Assembly (NCBI GenBank): GCA_961205875.1
Contig: OY540818.1
Coordinates: 19,256,761 to 19,320,760 of the forward strand
Direction of reading: 5' to 3'
Source: Sialis fuliginosa
Taxonomy: Eukaryota > Arthropoda > Insecta > Megaloptera > Sialidae
DNA length: 64,000 nucleotides
This document shows, piece after piece, positions 24,300-36,349 of the stretch. Numbering within the stretch: position 1 is the stretch's first letter; each line of letters opens with the position of its first letter. A program made the translations under genes and the position numbers. The notes beneath the pieces are model-generated. The model ran no database searches. It was not told the DNA's origin and saw only the letters and a program-made list of their open reading frames with translations.

Positions 24300-25156
24300 C
24301 AGGGTGTCTAAATACCAGGGTACATTATAGGAATCTCAGAAACTATAAGATATATATTTGGTTAAATAAAACAAAAGCTATCTTTTGTTTTTTAATTGCC
24401 ATAGCCAACTTTGAATGAACAGTGTATTTAATAAATATAAAATACTTTTTGCTGATTTTTTAAGTCGTAAAGATAAGAATCGCGTACAACAGATTGCAAA
24501 ATATTAAGACAAACATCATCGGTTAGCTTTTTCTAGGGCGGAGCTTATATAGTTACATTATTTTAAATAAAAACACAAATATACCTTCATTTCATTAATT
24601 AATTTTGTATCAAGTTTAACATATTTAAGTTTTCAATAGATTACATGATAATTTAATTGCACAAATATATATGAGTACCTATTATAAACGAAGAGTACTT
24701 CTTTATCTAGCAAATGAGTTTCAAAATATCTGTCTTTGTTTGGTATATGGAGAAATGATTAAAATATTATAATAATCAAATGGGAGGAACACACTAAGTT
24801 TGTGATATCAGCTATCATTGAAAAGGTAATAAAATCTTCTATTCAAAAATTGAAAATTTTCATATTGCTTCTAGTTAAATAAAACATAAGTTTGTCTCAT
24901 ATCTCAAAAACAACGAGATTTCTGAAAATTAAAAAAATATTATTAAATAGACAGTACTATAGCCTGCATTATTTATTTGAAACTTTTTTGTAAAATTCGA
25001 GTCGCTTAAGATATATTCACGATGGAAAATTTCAGACTAAAACGGTTTTTGACTACGAAAATTTTAATGCACTTTTAAGCTGTCTTGTCTCATATAACCG
25101 AATTTCTATCTCTTGTACCTCTTATACCCTTTGTTCCCTGGTATTTAAACATCCTG
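24300..25156. mobile_element. TA-flanked CAGGGTGT element, 857 bp, non-coding
   Basis: Ends CAGGGTGTCTAAATACCAGG and the complement of CCTGGTATTTAAACATCCTG are flanked by TA on both sides, as in the Tc1/mariner group. No transposase frame is visible. At about 24640-24810 it contains a stretch shared with the CAGTCGCCTGCA elements, in inverse orientation. Confidence 0.75.
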
Positions 25157-25192
25157 TATATATAGTTTTGTATACATGAAAAAAAAACTATT

Positions 25193-28100
25193 TTAAAAAA
25201 TAAATCTGCCTCTCTGAGGCCAAATGATGCCCTCTATCCAATCGACGTAGGCCGAGACGCGGGTGTATATCGCGGGGCTGTTTATTACCCCACATATCTT
25301 ACCAAACGATGTCACCCCTATAATGTTATACATGCACTTATGTTCCCCGTGATGCATCTGAAGCGGTCCACCAGAATCACCCTGGAACATGTGTATTTAA
25401 AATGACTCTTTAATGGTATTAGTGTCAGTTCACACGGGTGGAATTGTTAAAGGGTCGTTTCACATGGACGAGTTTGTTTTAAATTGGTATACATACACAT
25501 ACAGGTTCGTTAGTCAGTATTAATGGTGTTAGTGTCAGTTCACACGGGTGGCTTTGTTAAAGGGTCGTTTCAAATGGACGAGTTTGTTTTAAAATAGAAT
25601 ACATACACATACAAGTTAGTTACAGTTAGTCTTTTGTAAAGGGGCGTTCACACGAATTATTATTTTTATTAATATAAAAAATTCTTACGTTGCATGTATC
25701 TTTCTTTTCTTTTCGACTGCCAGCGCATAGCTGAGTTTGTTCATTTACTCCGCTGTACAACTGTCCGGAAGAAACGTACGATTGGTAGTGTTTATAGCAT
25801 TCGTTATGTGTATACGTGTCTAAGAATACACTCTGCAAAATTGCACTGGTTGGAGCCTGAAATGAAAAAAAATCACATATATGATCATAGTTAATGACAG
25901 TCTCTTATATTTGATCAAAGTTTTTTGACGTCAAAAAAAAAATGGCGACTACCAAGTTATCACTGACAGTTACAGTTATATAATTATTAATATATGAATA
26001 TCAACAAAATCCAGTATTGTATGATAATCTTCTTATTGATTATAAAAACCACAATACACGGTTGTAAATTCAAACCTCGATCGCGTCAATTGACGAACAT
26101 CCACGCACTGAAAGAAAGGAATTTTTTTAGGATGTATGATATTTGTACGCGCGACCTGTTTTACCGACTATCATAACAGAAATCCATATTACCTAATCTT
26201 CTTTGTTATGGGTTTTATATCAATTAGATTTTCTTCTTTCCTAATAGCTCCTACCTTACCTAAATTACAATCGAACGAAGTTGCTGGTAACTAGTATATA
26301 ATTTACCTGAAAATCAATGGCTCCCCATCCGGTCGCTATGACGCTCCCTTCCGGCACGCTGTCACCTGTGTACAGGCACGCGGGCCGCACGCTCGACGTG
26401 AGCCGAGCCGGACGCTGTAACTGGACCAGCGCTATGTCGTTGTACTTTCCGGGCGGCCGGTACTCCGGGTGCCGGTACATCTGCGATATGTCAAACAATT
26501 GAATCTCGACGTCGTCGTTATCGGTACTTGTATCGTAGTCGCCGAGACGGACGTATTTTGCGTTACCTCTGCAAATTTTTTAAAGTTATTTAAATGCGTC
26601 GATAGAAATTATTAACTAACGAACTTGATCGACCAAAAAAAAATTAAGTTTACTAAAAAGTCCTCCCCCCCTAAAGCCGGCGTTGCTGGCCTCGATGATT
26701 TAGCGTTGTCGACAAGTCCGTTAATTAACCATTTTATTATGATATAACACTTACAGTGTTTTAGATGCAAGACAGTGGGCTGCTGTAAGAACGAATCTGG
26801 TACTGATTAAAGATCCTCCGCAGTTCCACGATTTGGAATTCTCTTCCCCGTAACCTAACTGTGCCTAAAATTAAAAAAATAGTATTAGATTTTATAAAAG
26901 TATTTATTTGAAACGCTTTTCATAAAAATAACTATCATAAAACAGTCTGAACTAATTGTAAACTAACCATGTGAGGGAATTCTTTAGAATTCGTGCTCTG
27001 ACCCCCTACAACACCAACAAAATGTTCACGTTTGAATCTTGGACTGCATTGGGTCACATTCACAGATTTAGCGTATTCTGCGCATTCTGGAAAATGGGAA
27101 ATAAATTTTATTTTATATTACTTAAATGTTTATTCTACACTATCAGATCAAAATAAAATTTATGAATAACAAAAACAAAAAATGGCTGCAGTTTAATATT
27201 TAAAAACTTACAAAACTTTCATAAAAATTTTTTCAGATTTTTTGAGCCGGTAGTTACAGAGTTAGAGGGGGGGGGGGACAGAATAAAATACTGCTTTTAG
27301 CCCGTTACAGGCGCCATTTTTGAGTTAGAAAAAAATAGAAAAAGGGTCAAATTCCGCTTGTTAGGTTATACAAAATATTTTTTTACCTAGCTTTAGCTCC
27401 TTATTGCCCCCCATGAAAAATTATTCATTCAATAAATTTGTACATATTTTACTAGAGGGTGTCATTTTACATGTTCAGTAAACATTTCAAGTTTCTAGCT
27501 TATATAGTTTACGAGCTATTTGGCTTTGAGTGAAAAGGACGGACGGACGGACGACAAAGTGAGATTAATAGGGTTTCCTCGGAACCCTAAAAACTTATAA
27601 AACTTTCATAAAATTATTTCTTTAAAAAAATATTTATAAAATCTAGCACACTTAAAATGGTTTTAAAAACTGGTCTATTTTTGAATTCACATGAAAATCG
27701 CACCGCGTAATTTCAAATCCGGTTAGAAAGAGACCCTATTACTAAATACATACTTTGTTCGCTCATTCTTCTACGAATCTGTTCAAATTCACCAACATTT
27801 TTCTTATTATCGTTTGGGCAACAAACAATAGGTAAGAAATTTTGAAACGAACATATAGTCGTGCGAACTCCATTTTTTATCGCATCTTTGACATACTGAC
27901 AGCTGTCTATAGGACTGCAAGTACCATTTGCTCCGGAGTACTGGTCGTGACAAGGACTTCCTGAAATTTTATAAAACATTATGGCTTCTGGGTGTAACCC
28001 GCGTCGATTTGGTCGTGTTATCACACATGGCTTACACCCAGAAGCCAAGATACATATCAAGATCACCGCGGAAGCCTCAAGACTTGTAATACTTTAATTA

Positions 28101-29190
28101 TGGCTTCTGGGTGTAAGCCGCGTCGATTTGGTCGTGTTATCACACGCGGCTTACACCCAGAAGCCAAGATACATATCAAGATCACCGCGGAAGCCTCATG
28201 ACTTGTATTACTTTAATTAATTTAAAAAAAACTATACAAAAACGTTTGAATTTTCTTCTGTAGGCTTCATTGATTTCCAGGCTTATTTTAGAATGTTTAT
28301 GAAACATTTCTGAAAAAATATGTATTTACCCAAGACTACATGAAGCCAAAAAAATGTTTGTTTTTTTGGGGGGTGGGGGCATTTAAAAAAAATATTAATA
28401 CAGTAAAAGCTCCTTATTCGCGCTTCCTTCATTCGCGTTTTCACTATTCGCGGATTAAGAAAATGCGACCCAATTCCTATATTCGCGGCTAAAGATTTCT
28501 TTATTCGCGGATCTAATCAGGAAACGTGACATTTAATTTGAAAAATCTTAGTGAAGGTTTAAGAATGGCAAATGAGCTTTGTGATTTCTTTATGAAAATT
28601 GATCCGTCTATGGAACGAAGTTTTATTTTTAAGAGGCAAATTGCTAATGCCACTGCTGAATATCAGTCTGAATTGAAGGAGCTTTTAAAAACTACCAAGC
28701 AAGAAAAAATTACAAAATTCTTTAAACCATTGCCTAAGCCTGAAGATAATAATTAATCAATATGGTCAAAAACTTCAATTAAATTGATTTTTTTATATTG
28801 TATTTGTTTATTTATTTTGTCACCTAGGAACGTATCCCCTATAATCCCATATAAATTACCATTCCGTATTCACGGTTTCTGTATTCGCGGCATATTTATG
28901 GAACATATACCCCGCGAATAAAGAGCTTTTACTGTAAATATATTTTGTAAATAATAAAAATTAATCAACTGGCCCCTCGCTGCTTACACCACTGCGGGGG
29001 TCGAGGCCCCCTACTGTTAGTTCTCTCAGTACTGTACTTTTTTTCTCAATAATAATCATGTTAAAATAATACTATTAATTCAATGCATACCTTCATATTG
29101 TTCATTGTTATATTGTCCAATAACTGCACTACAATTAATTAACAATACACCAAAAACTATCAACTGTTGTTTAGTTCTCTTTGCAGCCAT
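25193..29190 (-). CDS. Gene G: CLIP-domain trypsin-like serine protease with intact triad
   Basis: Secreted clip protease of 384 residues. Exons: 29190-29091, 27960-27754, 27086-26968, 26864-26755, 26568-26307, 25856-25689, 25381-25193; all phases fit. The leader is [19 protein letters not shown]. One clip domain runs from SPCHDQY to IVCCP with six Cys. TAAHC (His57), YNDIALV (Asp102), GWGAIDF and GDSGGP (Asp194, Ser195) are all canonical, with Asp189. A VVGG motif begins the protease domain, but the residue before it is Gly (EHFVG-VVGG), not Arg or Lys; the nearest basic pair is FKR, five residues earlier. It is the only array member, apart from the gd-like D, with a fully canonical active site, so it is the best candidate for an active protease acting with the homologues around it. 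Confidence 0.92.
25411..25625. repeat. Tandem 110-bp duplication in the last intron of gene G
   Basis: AGTGTCAGTTCACACGGGTG starts at 25421 and again at 25531, with GGGTCGTTTCAMATGGACGA following in both. Two units are present. Confidence 0.8.
25890..26140. mobile_element. Partial Harbinger-like element (inverted) in gene G
   Basis: The GATCAAAGTTTTTTGACG and CCACAATACACGGTTGTAAA segments match the inner part of the full copy at 34896-35366 in reverse orientation. The terminal GGCGGCTATTACAC is missing. Confidence 0.65.
27230..27600. repeat. Interspersed repeat ending in GGAACCCTAAAA
   Basis: It contains (GGAC)n at about 27539-27553 and ends GTTTCCTCGGAACCCTAAAA. This type of end is common to interspersed repeats in insect introns. 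It is non-coding, within gene G. Confidence 0.4.
27979..28200. repeat. Two tandem hairpin units GGCTTCTGGGTGTAA...
   Basis: Each unit of about 120 bp holds GGCTTCTGGGTGTAAGCCGC and its complement separated by TCGATTTGGTCGTGTTATCA, a near-perfect hairpin, followed by a shared tail with GATCACCGCGGAAGCCTCA. Related units are at 37376-37463 and 50232-50297. It lies in the first intron of gene G, touching the clip exon. Confidence 0.75.
28401..28934 (+). mobile_element. Deleted pogo/Tigger-type element with transposase remnant
   Basis: Ends CAGTAAAAGCTCCTTATTCG and the complement of CGAATAAAGAGCTTTTACTG are flanked by TA (28399-28400 and 28935-28936). A 76-residue frame at 28526-28756 ends with KITKFFKP, the type of C-terminal motif found in Tigger/jerky transposases. 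The DNA-binding and DDE parts are gone, so it cannot move on its own. It lies in the first intron of gene G. Confidence 0.8.
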
Positions 29191-30080
29191 TTCTCTAACT
29201 TCTCATAAACTAACTGAAAATTCTTATTAAATTTCGTATAACTGAGCCAGTAGTTGAAAAGGTCAAGGACTTGGCTTAAAAACAAGGTTGGCAAAAATCC
29301 GGGTTTTTTTAGTACTTAATACAAAAGATTCTTCGAATTTCGGAATAAACTTTCCTGGGTGTTTTCTGAATTGCCTAATAACTAAATAAAAAATGATTAT
29401 TTTTAATAAACTGTTCCAATAACTGTTTTAAACGATTTCCGGTATTTTTCTGACCTCTTTTGAAACTTGATAAAAATTATTAAATGAGTACGTTTACACT
29501 CACCACTGTTATTCCGGTTTTACTGTAACCGACTGTGCATTCCATTCGATATAACTGATCAGGTTTAGTTATGCTATTCCTTTGGACCTACAGGCATTTT
29601 AAAACTGCATGGACATAATTATATCTATTTAGCCAACCCCAAAAAAAATAAGTTTCTACGGAGTATAGAAATTTCATCGTAAGGCGGCTATTACACTATC
29701 AAATAAATATGTCAAAGATCTTTGACAAAGATTTGATCATATTTCTTTGATAAAATATGAGATTTTGTTTTATTACACTACATAAAATATTTGATAATAT
29801 TTTCTCAATATTATCTAGGGATATTTTCTTCTTTTTTGGTGCATTTTGAATATCAGTGCGTGGATGTTCGTCAATTGACGCGATCGAGGTTTCAATTTAC
29901 AACCGTGTATTGTGGTTTAGCAATGAGTACGTAAACATATTTAATTTTCAAATGGGTCTAAAATCTAGGAAACAAAAGGTAATTATTAAAAAAATATTCG
30001 AGAATGTGGGATATTTTTAGAAAATTTTATTTTTAAATATTAAAACAATACAATAATATAAATATATGAATAACATTTTC
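29191..30080. other. Spacer between genes G and H
   Basis: No gene is visible. From 29683 a 5' part of the Harbinger-like element is present (GGCGGCTATTACACTATC preceded by TAA), continuing to about 29925. The remainder is AT-rich. Confidence 0.55.
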
Positions 30081-33000
30081 TCAGACAGACCAAACAACAC
30101 TTTCAATCCAAGGTACGTAGTTCGACACCCTTGTATACACTGCAGAGATATTGGGTTCACCGCAAGATTTGCCAAACGAACTGATTCCAACGATATTGTA
30201 CATACAATGGAATTTTGGGTGATGTATTTGGAGGGGTGAACCGGACGAACCCTGAAAAAATAATAATCCACTGGAAACTGTTTAAAAAAACACCCGGTAA
30301 GGTGCAGTGGGGTAAGTGCAGTCCGGTTTTTGCATAGTTGGACTTTGAACCCATATATTTTCAATCTATTATATAAATACTTAATATTTTCAGTATCAAA
30401 TGATTGTGCAGTTATTACTGACTAGTTTAAATTGAATAGGACGCCAATTGTCTTTGTATATTTTCATTATGATAGGAAATTGTAAAAAATGTCAACTACA
30501 GTGCACTTGCCCCATTTTCGGTAGTTAAAAACGCTTTGAAGCATTATTTCATGTGCTAGAATTGTGAATACGCCTAGTATAAAATGCTTTTTACCGCATC
30601 AAGATACGTTGTTTAGTTTTGGAGTAATGAACTTTTTAAACAAGTTGGTATTAACTTTTAGTAGTTCACTACATATTAGCTATTACAATTTCACTCGTAT
30701 TATAATAAAAAGAACCCGTTTCTGCACTTACCCCACTGCACCTTATATACAAATATAAAATATAAAGCTAAAAATAATCTTACTTGACAAATCTCGCTAT
30801 TTGGATTTAGACTTCCAGCACATATTTGGGTATCATCAACAATTCCATTCTTCAATCTTCTATTATTATCTGTATTAAAAACAGCATTACATTCTTCGTG
30901 ACTATACTTTTGCAATGTTGCTTTCTTCATATCTTTGACAATTGGGCCTGTTCTTTCGATTGTACCCCAACCAGAATTGATCACATTCTGGCTCGAGAAA
31001 TCCTTCAAAGTTTGAAGGCAAGCAGGACGTACATATGATGTAAGTGTTACATCTTTGTTTAAACGAATTAAAGCAATATCGTTATATAACGAATTATTTG
31101 TATAATCAGGATGGACCGTTATCTCTTCAACAGTGAAGTCTTGGGGTTGAGCATCATCGTTTGTTAATTCAGTATTCAAATCTCCGAGACGAATCCATTT
31201 TGGCTGACCTCTAATAATAATAAATTAATTTAAATCAAGGCTGTACAAAAAAAAATTAAGGAAAATTATTTTGATTTTACACCTTAAAATTAAATGATTT
31301 TGAAAAAAATTAATATTTCGTAAAGTTTTCATATGTTCATAAATTTTCAAAGTGGTATGTACTCAGGAATGATTAAGCTATAACATATATTTTTATTTTT
31401 AAAATTCAGAGTTGACATGTCTCCCAATTTTCAATTTAAATTTTATAAATAAATAAAAATTATTGAAACAAAAATTTTGTGTTGCGAAATATTTAAAAAA
31501 ATAAATTTCATACATTTTTTCACAAAATTGATCTCTTGTAGTTTTACCCTATCTTTGATAGTTTTTGAGATGTTTCGTTTTAAAAAAAAGTCGATATTTT
31601 AGTAGGTAAAAATTTAAAAAATTGGTGACAACAACCAAAAAAGTGTGTAGTTATTTATAGAATGACCGATTTACACTTTAGAGCTATAACGTAATAAAAA
31701 AAATACAGATGCCATTTAAAACATAGTTATTTGACGTCATATTTAAAATTAACAAACCAAAAAATAATTGTTGAAAACAACTGTAGAATCTATGCCACTT
31801 ACTTTTTATGAACATTTTACTTACATTGAACTAGATACACAAATGCCACCTGTGACAACGTATCTATCGCTTATCAAAAATCCATTACAATTCCAAGATA
31901 TTGAATCTGCTTCTCCATAACCAATCAAAGCCTAAAATACATATGTTTAAAATATTATCTTTGTGGGTTTTTACACCGTCATTCCCAAGTCCATATTAAT
32001 TATAGTTTGAAAAAATTGTATTAATATAGTACAGGCAATGAAGGGAAAAACTGTTCTGTTTTTGAAACAAATTTGGTACCCATATAGTACCCATAATAGT
32101 ACGTCAGTACACAAAAGTCCCTACCCATAGGCTTTGTGGAAAAAAAATTACAGCTGTTTGAAATTTAATTTAGTGTTTTTAATTAACTTCAAGACAAATA
32201 AAGATACATTAAAGTTTTCAAAAATATTTGCTTTACAATTATATTTCAAAATTTCTTCCGACGTTTCTACATAAATTGTTGAAAGGTGCGTTTAATGAAA
32301 AAAAAAATGTTTATATGGAATTAAAAACTGATAATATAGACAAATGTCCTATAGTTGTGAAGAATAAAATTTTTTTCGAGTTGTAAATTTTTGTAAGATA
32401 TTTATTTTTTAGATAGTAACTGATAAATTTTAAATTAATCAACAGTATTTTGTTTTCAACTTAAATAAAGAATAAAATACATTAATGAAATAAAAGTAAG
32501 CATCCTAGATAAAATTATAATAATATTTTTTGGCAGATATAAATATGAAAACAAAATACGAATGACTATTTTATTAAATTTTGTGGCGGCATTTCAAAAT
32601 GCACCAATCACACATCGTTAAATTTGACCAAAGGTTACTACAACACTTCTAATTGCTCCCATGTTAAATTTCCTATGTCTTAATCAACTTGGACATTATA
32701 CACTGTATAATGCTTTTCCATTACAATTTTAATTTTAAACTTTAATTAATATAAGATATTAATTAGTTCCTGTAACTTACTACATGAGGAAATTCTGTAG
32801 GCATTGCATTGATCAAACCGGGTACATATTCTTGTTGAAAATCACATTCCTGAGCCCCTGTTTTATACTCATTGCATTCTGAAATAAAAAAAAATAAAAA
32901 ATTCATAAATACAACAATGAAAAATATTTATATAAACTTTTGTACTTACTTGATTCGCTAATTGACAGGGGCCTTACCGTATCAGGGTACACAAAATCAG

Positions 33001-33307
33001 CTAGAAATAATATATTTATATCAATAGTTAAATTAAAACTAAAATAAAACACCGAAATAAATTTTGCAGTTTTATTTAATATTTACTTTTTGATAATTAT
33101 AAAACATTTTTTATTTGTAATACTATTCCAAGGTTTCTATAATTTATAATTCCAAAGTACTATGTAAAATAACGTTAAAAGGTTGACAAAATACACCCAA
33201 ATAAAAATAATTTAAATTGGATTTAGGCGATACTTACAAGTAAATGCTTGTAAATTTGTTATACCATATAATACAAAGAACAAAGATACTATTTTAACGT
33301 AAACCAT
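30081..33307 (-). CDS. Gene H: serine protease homologue, His57 to Ile, active site GSSGSP
   Basis: Secreted S1A homologue of 307 residues. Exons: 33307-33238, 33000-32950, 32878-32781, 31931-31825, 31210-30784, 30251-30081; all phases fit. The signal is MVYVKIVSLFFVLYGITNL. The family's TAAHC is TGGIC here, so the catalytic His is Ile. LYNDIALI keeps Asp102, and GSSGSP keeps Ser195 but has Ser for Asp194. Residue 189 is Glu. The activation region is EY-VPGL. The C-terminus YVPWIESVVWSV is intact. Without His57 it cannot work as a classical serine protease; the fold is otherwise preserved. Confidence 0.9.
32430..32691. mobile_element. One arm of the CAAGTTGATTAAGACATAGG foldback element
   Basis: AATGCACCAATCACACATCG and GGTTACTACAACACTTCTA lead to TAATCAACTTG at 32691, matching the right arm of the complete foldback at 50307-50670. 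It lies in an intron of gene H. Confidence 0.65.
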
Positions 33308-33323
33308 TTTGATACAGTGTCGT

Positions 33324-33382
33324 AGCACATCTAGTAGATATCTGTAATGAAATTTCAAACATGTTGTCCTTTTATAAAATAT
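33324..33382 (-). promoter_or_regulatory. Gene H core promoter candidate
   Basis: On the minus strand ATATTTTATAAAAGGACAAC is followed by CAGATATCTACTAGATGTGC about 30 bases on. This is the same TATA-to-box layout as genes C and E. Confidence 0.55.
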
Positions 33383-33848
33383 CGCTTTTTTGTCTCACAA
33401 TGTATGTGCCGTTAGTAAACAAGTTTATAAAAAATAAAAATATTAAATACAGTACAGACAACATTAATATGTTCTTTTTTTAATAATAATAAACAAATTA
33501 TTATAGCACTTTTTATACTGTGATAAAGAATGATTTATTATTTAAATTATTTATAATTAAAATAATACAGAAAAGACAGTGGTGTCATCAACAAAATCAC
33601 ATTTTTAATAATTTATTTATTATTATAAGCGTTTCACAATTCTGATAAATTAATGTATTAAATTATCAAAAAATATAAAGTAAATAACTACACTTCAATT
33701 ATTAGTTATATTGCAAATATTTAAACTACTGAAAAAAATGTTTTATATATTTTATTTTCTATTTAATAATATTCTTAGGTGCGCCACATTCGTCGCTGTT
33801 TCCCTACTATTATTAATTATAACAACAGAAGTTATTTATTTATATAAT

Positions 33849-36349
33849 TCAATTCCTAGAACTCCAAACGATGCTTTCAATCCAGTGTACGTATTTAAAA
33901 ACTCTTGTATAGACAGATGGGATATTTGGTATCCCGCATCCCATACCAACTGAACTAACTCCAACGATATTGTACATGCAGCGATGATTTGGGTGGTATA
34001 TTTGTAAGGGTGATCCGGCTGAACCCTAAAAATCAAGTAGACAGAATTATATATACCTATAAATATATTTTTGGTTACATATCTTAGATTTTTCAAATAT
34101 ATCCCAAACATTAACAAAAACAACAATTAATCTAATGTAGTTTATATTCAATTTCTTAGCAGAATGTGTTAACTTATGTAATTAATTCTGTATCATGATG
34201 TATAAAAAAGTCTTGTGCCGACCAGGACAGTTTATTTTTATTTGGGGCCTCTTCTAACCGCGAAGCTCATTTAGTCTAATAGCAAAGTTACACAAAAAAA
34301 ATGCGGAGCTAAAAAAGATCATAGTCGAAATCCAGATTTTTAGAATTTTCTGCTTACCAGTTTTTTCTTATTTGAGCTTAAATTTTGGGTAGTGTGTAGT
34401 TAATCCAATACTGAATTTAACTAGTTATAATTATATACCTGACAAATATCATGATTCGCTTCTGGACTTCCGGCACATAGTTGTATATCTCCGACTATTC
34501 CCTGTCTCAACTTCCTCCCGCCTCTACCATACGTGGCATTACATTCCTCTTCCTTGTATTCCAGCAATGTTACCTTCATCATGTTAGGATTGGGTGAATC
34601 GAATTGCTGAATGTTACCCCACGCTGAATTGATCAAACTCTGGGATGTAAAATCTTTGTTCGGAAGACAAGCAGGACGGATATATGCTGTGATTGGTACG
34701 TCTTTGTCTAAACGAATCAGGGCAATGTCGTTGTATGCTATTGGCGATTTGTAGTCAGGATGGACTGATATTTTTTCGATTGCGAAATCTTGAGGTTGGG
34801 CATTATCTTCATTTGTTTCAGTGTTTAGATCTCCAAGACGAATCCATTTTGGTGCACCCCTGGATAAAAATATGTAATCAACTTTATGTTTTTTAGGCGG
34901 CTATTACACTATCAAATAAATATGTCAAAGATCTTTGACAAAAATTTCTTTGTAAAATATGAGATTTTGTTTTATTACACTACATAAAATATTTGATAAT
35001 ATTTTCTCAATATTATCTAGGGATATTTTCTTCTTTTTTGGTGCATTTTGATTATCAGTGCGTGGATGTTCGTCAATTGACGCGATCGAGGTTTGAATTT
35101 ACAACCGTGTATTGTGGTTTTTATAATCAATAAGAAGATTATCATATAATACTGGATTTTGTTGATATTCATATATTAATAATTATATAACTGTAACTGT
35201 CAGTGATAACTTGAAAGTCGCCATTTTGTTTTTGACGTTAAAAAACTTTGATCAAATATAAGAGACTGTCATTAACTATGATCATAGAAATATTATGAAG
35301 GTAAATATTATAAAAATTGACTTATTACACTGTCATATTTCTTTGTTTGATAGTGTAATAACCGCCTTAGAAAGGTGATATGAAGGAATTTCTTATTAGC
35401 GGAAATCTTTTTCCCGTCCGTTCTTAGCTTGTGTTGAAATTTGGAATACTTATATAAAATTGCTTGCTCGTTCAAAGTTCGTGATAATTTTGGTATTCTT
35501 GCTGTTGATTCATTTAGTCTTAAAGGTACCAAATTAATATTTGTTGAGAATCGGAATATAAAAAATATTAAATTTTGTCAGTTTTCAGTTTTTAATGATT
35601 CAGTAAATACGCGATTTCAGCTAATCAAAAATTATACTTACATATGAGGACTGGATACGCAATGGGCTGCTGTAAGTACATATCTTTCACTTATTAAAGA
35701 TCCAGCACAGTTCCAAGATATTGGGTGTTTATTTCCGAAACCGATCAATGCCTACAAAATTTCATGCTATTAATTATTATGCATTTTTTGAAACGTCAAA
35801 TATATAGATGGGTCGTTAATCGATGGATGGAGTCTATAATAATTTATATCCATTAATTAATAATTCGCAATTGTCTTCCCCTCTTACACTAATTTCTAAA
35901 AAATATATTTAAAATTACTACTATTATATTTTCTTACCATATGTGGAAATTCCTTCGGTCTAGCAGGGATCAACCCACGTTCATAAATTGGTTCAAAATC
36001 GCATTTGCTTATCATTGAAGCATACTCAGCACATTCTTTTGCAAAATAATAAATAATATATTATTATAAAATGTTTTAACAATATTTCAATTTTTAAAAG
36101 AAAACATAGGGGCAAAAATGTATAGTTACAGAAAAATACATAGACTTACTTGCTTCACTAGTGGATAAAACTAAAGTTCTTCTACGATAAACATAATGCT
36201 CTGAAATTTAATATAAATAGAAAATAATTATAGTTATCATATTTTATTTTTTGTTAATTTGACATTGTCATATATTACTTACCGCTATCTTCTTGTGCCT
36301 TGACGAACACCAAAATGGAGAAAAAATACCAATGTTTAAAGAAAAACAT
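33849..36349 (-). CDS. Gene I: serine protease homologue, active site GSAGSP
   Basis: Secreted S1A homologue of 307 residues. Exons: 36349-36283, 36200-36150, 36035-35938, 35751-35642, 34859-34439, 34025-33849; all phases fit. The leader is FFFKHWYFFSILVFVKA after the initiator Met. TAAHC (His57), YNDIALI (Asp102) and HDICQ (Asp189) are kept; the active site GSAGSP has Ser for Asp194 and Ala for Ser195. The usual GWG is AWG. The activation region reads YER-GLIP, so a basic residue is present here, unlike in C, E and H, but no IVGG follows. A complete Harbinger-like element sits in the intron between the main and His exons. It is expected to be non-catalytic. Confidence 0.9.
34896..35366. mobile_element. 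Harbinger-like miniature element, full length
   Basis: Terminal repeats GGCGGCTATTACACTATCAA and its complement (TTTGATAGTGTAATAACCGCC) are flanked by TTA at 34893-34895 and 35367-35369. A 3-bp TTA duplication fits PIF/Harbinger. Partial relatives are at 25890-26140 and about 29683-29925. Confidence 0.8.

Noticed and set aside
27713-28066. Minus-strand frame starting [12 protein letters not shown] that runs into the clip exon of gene G
   Set aside because: Its leader-like start lies in the hairpin repeat. The true clip exon has an acceptor at 27961-27962 and a proper signal exon at 29190-29091.
27979-28200. tRNA-like hairpins
   Set aside because: They have a single long stem with no D, anticodon or T arms and no CCA-adjacent acceptor layout.
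30017-30364. Two overlapping minus-strand frames upstream of gene H's last exon
   Set aside because: They read the last exon of gene H out of frame or through its intron.
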